NCBI RefSeq assembly: GCF_050303215.1
Contig: NZ_JBNLBH010000136.1
Location: 1 to 64,000 of the forward strand
DNA: 64,000 bases
Direction: 5' to 3'
Origin: Haliangium sp050303215
GTDB taxonomy: Bacteria; Myxococcota_A; Polyangia; Haliangiales; Haliangiaceae
Shown here one piece after another: positions 54,592 through 64,000 of the stretch (within the stretch, counting starts at the first letter, position 1; every line of letters begins with the position of its first letter). The position numbers and the translations under genes were made by a program. Under the pieces are notes generated by a model. It was not told the DNA's origin, did not search any database, and worked only from the letters and a program-made list of their open reading frames with translations.

Positions 54592-54622
54592 TTGCCGCGA
54601 CCCGGACGGCATGGGATAGACT
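54592..54622 (+). promoter_or_regulatory. Candidate promoter for the PMT-like gene, probably leaderless
   Basis: TTGCCG at 54592-54597 and TAGACT at 54617-54622, 19 bases apart, lie just before the GTG at 54631. The eight-base gap from the -10 and the lack of a Shine-Dalgarno suggest that the mRNA starts at or very near the start codon. Confidence 0.35.
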
Positions 54623-54630
54623 CCGCTCCC

Positions 54631-57096
<2,466 letters not shown>

Positions 57097-57336
57097 CCGA
57101 TGCTCGGCCAGGCATCTGCCGCCGAGATCACGCGCACCTTCGAGCCGTGACCCGCCGGCCGCCGCATCGCCTCGCTGGGAAGTGACGCGATAGCGCCTGT
57201 GCACCGCCGCCACTCGCCCCTCGGCGCGTGATCGGCAGCCGGCGGCGTCGACTCCTGTTTGGGCCGACACCGCCCGTGGCTATCGCCGCGACTGCCGCCG
57301 CGGTAGCCCATACCCCGCCCTCACGAGAAGACCTGC

Positions 57337-57516
57337 TCAGATGTCGATGATGACCACTCCTCGGCCAGAATCCCCATCCTGCCCCTCGGGCTGGAAGGGC
57401 GGGATGCTGTCAGGATGACGCGGCGACTCCAGCGGTAGCTCAGGGCGGCGCTCCTGATCTCGGCGGGTCTCTTCTTCGCGACGGAGAATCTCTTCTATGA
57501 TCCAGGGATCCAGCAT
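57337..57516 (-). CDS. 59-aa small acidic protein (MLDPWII-type), uncharacterised
   Basis: Too short for usual ORF cut-offs, but convincing. The ATG at 57516 follows AAGGTGA with good spacing. The product starts MLDPWIIEEILRREEETRRD, passes through a Pro/Glu/Arg-rich low-complexity middle, and ends in a hydrophobic tail GRGVVIIDI before TGA. I recall similar small proteins with this start and tail in other myxobacterial genomes, which is memory and not a search. The pattern of a conserved N-terminal helix, a variable linker and a conserved C-terminal motif suggests two binding sites. It has no known function and stands alone between convergent and distant genes. Confidence 0.7.
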   Translation of the reverse strand: MLDPWIIEEILRREEETRRDQERRPELPLESPRHPDSIPPFQPEGQDGDSGRGVVIIDI

Positions 57517-57784
57517 CGGTTCACCTTTTCACTAACAGTATGCCATCTCGACGGCCCCGCAGCATCTCTTTCGCTACCCGGAATGTGCCACGCAACGACG
57601 ATCTCGGCACGTCAGGGCCATCTGGGGACTCTGCACGAGAAGACATGAATGCAACTCATGTGCCTCGCCGCTCTGACTGACGCGACGCGTGAAGGCGGCG
57701 GAATCGCTCACTACCCACACCGGCCACACGACGTACGAGGTGGGTCCCGAGACCCCGCCTCGCGTGCGTCTTGGAAGGATCGTA

Positions 57785-58549
57785 TCAGGGTGAGCCGGGG
57801 CCGTCGAGATCTTGGATCTTCCACACCCCGTCCTCGCGGATGAAGATGAGCTCGTCGCCCTGACCGTAGGGCATGCGGGCCTCGTCGCCCTTGATCTCGA
57901 TCTCGGCGTCGCGATTGACCGCGAGGGTGCTCATGAGCTCGCGCATCTCGTCCTGGCGCGGGCCCGTGAACTGCTCGCGCAGATCGTCTGCGTCCATGCG
58001 CTCGCGGTAGCTGTTGGGCACGAAGCGCAGCATGATCTCCCAGCGCTGGAGCCCGTGCGCGCGCAGGAACGACTCCAGCGTGTCGCGCGGGGTGTCCTGG
58101 CTGTAAAAGCGGATCGGGTTCACGTCCATGCGCCACTCCCCGCCCTCTTGCACCAGCCGCATGGGCCGATTGGAGCCGTACCACAGCTCGGCCCGCACCT
58201 CGATCCCGCCGGCGGTGCGGGCGAGGGCGTCGACCGTGTAATCGACGGTGTCGTCGCCCTCCTTCATCAGGCGCACGAAGTCCTCGAATGAGACCGAGTC
58301 GCGGTAGCTCGACGACATCATGTCGTAGGCGGCCTCGTAGTCCCGGCGCGCCAGCGCGGTCCGATACTGTGACAGCGCGTCCTCGGGGCCCTTGGCGGTG
58401 CCGCCGCAGCCGGCCGGCGCCAGCGCGAGCAGGGCCAGCACGAGCCCGACCCCGAGCCCGCGGAGCAGGCGCCGGCCCGGGCGTGATCCGGCGCCAAGGA
58501 GTCCTGCGAGGAGTCCTGCGAGAAGTCCTGTCGGTGTGACGCCAGCCAT
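57785..58549 (-). CDS. Lipoprotein of unknown function with a possible NTF2-like region
   Basis: Predicted 254-aa protein; the ATG at 58549 is chosen. The signal peptide has lipobox PAGC (Cys48), preceded by repeats of GLLAG that come from a 12-base DNA repeat. The mature domain begins DALSQYRTALARRDYEAAYDM, a pattern seen in lipoproteins with an NTF2-like or lumazine-binding-like fold. It ends ELIFIREDGVWKIQDLDG, a typical terminal strand of such folds. It has two similar halves of about 100 residues. No catalytic residues are apparent. The upstream intergenic region is divergent toward the Cys-rich lipoprotein gene at 58759. Confidence 0.7.
   Translation of the reverse strand: MAGVTPTGLLAGLLAGLLGAGSRPGRRLLRGLGVGLVLALLALAPAGCGGTAKGPEDALSQYRTALARRDYEAAYDMMSSSYRDSVSFEDFVRLMKEGDDTVDYTVDALARTAGGIEVRAELWYGSNRPMRLVQEGGEWRMDVNPIRFYSQDTPRDTLESFLRAHGLQRWEIMLRFVPNSYRERMDADDLREQFTGPRQDEMRELMSTLAVNRDAEIEIKGDEARMPYGQGDELIFIREDGVWKIQDLDGPGSP
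58497..58532. repeat. 12-bp repeat in the signal-peptide region of a lipoprotein gene
   Basis: AGGAGTCCTGCG at 58497-58508 is repeated at 58509-58520, with a diverged third copy (AGAAGTCCTGTC) at 58521-58532. It codes for repeating GLLA units before the hydrophobic core of the lipoprotein at 57785-58549. Copy number can vary without changing frame. Confidence 0.9.
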
Positions 58550-58758
58550 GACTGGTTGGGTTATACCGCTGCCGCCCTCGCGGAGCCAGTTCACGCCCGC
58601 GGCGAGCACGCACCGCGCGTTGATCGCCGAGTTCGAGGCACGTGGTCTGCTCGTTGAGGCGCGCCGGCGCCAGCGCCGGATCGGCGCGCGATCCGTGGCC
58701 TGGACCGAGCCTGCCTGGTCATGGACGGCGCGACCACGGCGAGCGTACGATCCCGGAC

Positions 58759-59043
58759 ATGCGCTACATCGTCCTCGTCGTGGCCGTCGGCGCCCTGGTG
58801 CTCGGCTGCACCAGCATGGAAGACGTCTTCCACAACGGACACAGCAACAAGCGCGCCGGCATCCCGCCGATGCACGACTGTCAGGCGCACCTGAGTGAGT
58901 GCCTGGGTACACGCCTCCAGTCGACGCCGGGCGGTAGCGCGGGTAGCTCCAGATGCGTCGAGTGCCACGACCGCTGCCGCAACGGGCAGCGCTGGCCCGA
59001 GGAACTAGAAGGAAGCAAGGACTGCCGGTGGTGGAATTACTGA
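58759..59043 (+). CDS. Small Cys-rich lipoprotein, candidate secreted effector of an overlapping pair
   Basis: Predicted 94-aa protein. The signal peptide ends in lipobox VLGC (Cys17). The mature part has six further Cys (41, 48, 66, 69, 73 and 89). They are arranged as CQAHLSEC, then a Gly/Ser linker, then CVECHDRC and a final CRWWNY. This compact pattern suggests a disulfide or metal-bound C-terminal module. A second gene starts inside its last codons (59028) in another frame. I know of no assigned family. TACGAT lies seven bases before the ATG, and no Shine-Dalgarno is present. Confidence 0.65.
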   Translation: MRYIVLVVAVGALVLGCTSMEDVFHNGHSNKRAGIPPMHDCQAHLSECLGTRLQSTPGGSAGSSRCVECHDRCRNGQRWPEELEGSKDCRWWNY

Positions 59044-59423
59044 GCGAGATGCTCCGCGACGTCGACCTTGCGGTCGCTGCATCCGCTCCCTATGAGCGCG
59101 TGGTTGATTTGCTCGATCTGGTCGAGGCTTCATTCGGAGCCAGCGAGGCGGCCATCGGCATAGCAGCGCGCAGATTCTCGTTTGCACTGGCGTACGATCG
59201 ACCGTGCGATGAAGTCGCCCGGCATATGGCAGCTTTGCTCGTGTTGGAGAAGGATCTGCTGCGCCGCGTAGACATTGTATGCGCGGCCCATGCGACCCAT
59301 CCCGAGGTATCAGCCGACTTTGCACTCGAGGTCGATTTCGTGCGTGACATGCCAGCATGCCGTGCACGCGATGTGGCTCGCGGGCTTCTCGCGCGCGCCA
59401 GCGCGCAGCGGGTGATGAAGTAG
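59028..59423 (+). CDS. 131-aa protein overlapping the Cys-rich lipoprotein; candidate immunity or partner protein
   Basis: GTG start at 59028, with AAGG seven bases upstream; it overlaps the previous gene by 16 bases in a different frame. The predicted protein is soluble and almost all helical (LLSEMLRDVDLAVAASAPYE, RHMAALLVLEKDLLRRVD). It has no signal peptide and no family I recognise. The codon usage is less GC-biased than its neighbours, which fits recent acquisition. The position suggests protection from, or regulation of, the adjacent secreted lipoprotein. It converges on the repeat-containing lipoprotein gene 21 bases away. Confidence 0.55.
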   Translation: MVELLSEMLRDVDLAVAASAPYERVVDLLDLVEASFGASEAAIGIAARRFSFALAYDRPCDEVARHMAALLVLEKDLLRRVDIVCAAHATHPEVSADFALEVDFVRDMPACRARDVARGLLARASAQRVMK

Positions 59424-59444
59424 AGCCGGGGCCGTCGGTCGCGC

Positions 59445-60905
<1,461 letters not shown>

Positions 60906-60951
60906 GCTCACTCCCTCGCTCACGGCCGGCGCTTCACTCACGATCGGCATC

Positions 60952-61404
60952 TCACTCACGGTCGGCGATCGTGGCCAGAAACTCCGCCGAGCACACCACT
61001 GCCCCGTCCACCTTGGCCGTGCCCTGCATCTTCCACACCTTGCCCCGGCGCAGCGGCACCACCTCCATCACGAGCTGATCGCCCGGCGTCACCGGCTTGC
61101 GGAACTTGACCTTGTCGATGGCCATGAACATCAGCACCTGGCGCTCGGCGTCGAAGTCCGAGGTCTTCGAGGCCAGGATGCCGCCGGCCTGGGCCATGGC
61201 CTCCACGATCAGCACCCCCGGCATGATGGGCATGCCCGGAAAGTGCCCTTGGAAGAAGGGTTCCCCAAAGCTCACGTTCTTGACCGCCGTGATCTGCTCG
61301 CTGGTGAGCGAGGTCACGCGGTCGATGAGCAAGAAGGGGAAGCGGTGCGGCAGCAGGCCCGGGATCTCCTGCGCCGAGATGCTCGTCGTGTGCTCGTCGG
61401 CCAT
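60952..61404 (-). CDS. fabZ: 3-hydroxyacyl-ACP dehydratase FabZ
   Basis: Predicted 150-aa cytoplasmic enzyme that dehydrates 3-hydroxyacyl-ACP in fatty-acid synthesis. LLPHRFPFLLIDRV, FFQGHFPGMPIMPGVLIVEA and the downstream hot-dog helix are diagnostic. His54 and Glu68 are the expected catalytic pair. Its length is normal. It is preceded by skp in the same direction and followed by the PPC-lipoprotein gene, whose possible upstream starts overlap its end. In most Gram-negative genomes lpxD and lpxA flank fabZ at this location; neither is in the window. Confidence 0.97.
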   Translation of the reverse strand: MADEHTTSISAQEIPGLLPHRFPFLLIDRVTSLTSEQITAVKNVSFGEPFFQGHFPGMPIMPGVLIVEAMAQAGGILASKTSDFDAERQVLMFMAIDKVKFRKPVTPGDQLVMEVVPLRRGKVWKMQGTAKVDGAVVCSAEFLATIADRE

Positions 61405-61460
61405 GGCCGCTCGCTTTTACCACGGCCCCGGCCCGGGTCCAACGCCTGCCCGGCGCGGCC

Positions 61461-61979
61461 CTACTTCATCCGGCCGGACAGCTCGGCGGTGAGGTCGAGC
61501 GCGTCGTCGTCGGTCCACAGCACCATCTGCCGGGCCAGGATCAGCGAAAACCCCTTCTCGACCGCCAGCTTCTTCAGCACCGGCTCGGCCTCGCTCAGGA
61601 TCTGCTGCAGCAGCTTGGCCTCCTCCTCGGCCAGCGCCCGCTCGAGCTGCATCGAGAGCTGCTGCAGCTCCAGCGCCTTCTTCTGGCGCTCGGCCACGCG
61701 CTCGCGCAGCACGTCCTCCTTGAGCACCGAGGCCTGCTTCTGCAGCTCGGCGTCGTACTTCTCGAGCTCTTTGCGCTTCTTGTCGAACTGGGCCTGCTTC
61801 TGCTTGCCGCTCTTTTCGAACTTGTTGCGCGCGCGCTTGCCGGCCGCGCTCTGCAGCATCACCTGCTGCAGGTCGACGAAGCCGATCTTGACGGCCCCAC
61901 CCGGCCCCGCGTTGGCGGAGACCATGCCGGCGATGATGAACGCCACGCCGAGAAATGCGATGGCCAAAGACTTGTGCAT
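61461..61979 (-). CDS. skp: Periplasmic chaperone Skp/OmpH
   Basis: Predicted 172-aa periplasmic protein. Cleavable signal peptide (MHKSLAIAFLGVAF, ending SANA), then KIGFVDLQQVMLQSAAGKRA, the OmpH start. A long Lys/Gln/Glu-rich helical hairpin follows (coiled-coil arms), and the C-terminal strand is KGFSLILARQMVLWTDDDAL. GGAGGAA lies about five bases before the ATG. It holds unfolded outer-membrane proteins and fits directly downstream of bamA. The gap to fabZ is 56 bases. Confidence 0.95.
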   Translation of the reverse strand: MHKSLAIAFLGVAFIIAGMVSANAGPGGAVKIGFVDLQQVMLQSAAGKRARNKFEKSGKQKQAQFDKKRKELEKYDAELQKQASVLKEDVLRERVAERQKKALELQQLSMQLERALAEEEAKLLQQILSEAEPVLKKLAVEKGFSLILARQMVLWTDDDALDLTAELSGRMK

Positions 61980-62101
61980 AAAGGTTCCTCCGCGGTGGTT
62001 GGTACCCCGCACGCCCGTGGGCGTCAACTGTGCGTTGAGGGGGGACAGGGTCTGGGCTGGCAACCTTGGTTGCGCTGGCGTAGCTCGGCCGGGCGGCGAG
62101 A

Positions 62102-64000
<1,899 letters not shown>

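Overview
The window is high-GC bacterial DNA that looks myxobacterial (Myxococcota, perhaps Haliangium- or Nannocystis-like). This is inferred from the gene content: WD40 and Ser/Thr-kinase proteins, a kinase fused to a formylglycine-enzyme-like domain, FHA proteins, very large hybrid histidine kinases, many lipoproteins, a DUF2277 gene and strongly GC-rich third codon positions. I saw no tRNA, rRNA, CRISPR array, insertion sequence or prophage.

Layout. Positions 1-7,050 form a signalling block: the end of a WD40 protein, a peptidase-C25-like protein with a C-terminal helix-turn-helix, a divergent FHA/winged-helix protein, a hypothetical protein and a kinase with PEGA-like and sulfatase-modifying domains. 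Positions 7,108-18,142 carry a minus-strand cassette resembling an anchored Tc/Rhs toxin: a 1,641-aa lipoprotein with a P-domain, a 1,914-aa secreted SpvB/TcdB/Rhs protein with a variable tip, and an abutting 88-aa candidate immunity gene. Positions 19,921-33,622 hold a tandemly duplicated phosphorelay module. Each copy has a REC-HK-REC protein followed by a membrane HBM-like/HAMP/GAF kinase with three receivers; one copy also carries a CheR methyltransferase.

Positions 34,156-41,623 are a mixed region: lipoproteins, DUF2277, a GNAT-like protein, a DUF1963 protein and an acyl-CoA dehydrogenase. Positions 41,676-53,657 are a long co-oriented minus-strand run. In transcription order it holds a histidine kinase with receiver, a sigma factor with a built-in zinc finger, a two-subunit YeeE/YedE sulfur transporter, a SulP-STAS transporter, an SLC13/TrkA-C permease, SthA transhydrogenase, a zinc-ribbon membrane protein, an alpha/beta hydrolase and an epimerase. 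Positions 53,820-60,905 hold a PLD-like protein, a PMT/ArnT-type glycosyltransferase, a previously easy-to-miss 59-aa protein, lipoproteins and an overlapping pair made of a Cys-rich lipoprotein and a small partner. The right end is the envelope-biogenesis set bamA-skp-fabZ, without lpxD between skp and fabZ.

The best candidates for something undescribed are the lipoprotein/Rhs/immunity cassette, the overlapping Cys-rich lipoprotein pair, the C25-like peptidase-HTH fusion beside the FHA regulator, and the kinase with a repeat-filled activation segment. All functional calls come from reading motifs by eye; no database search was run.
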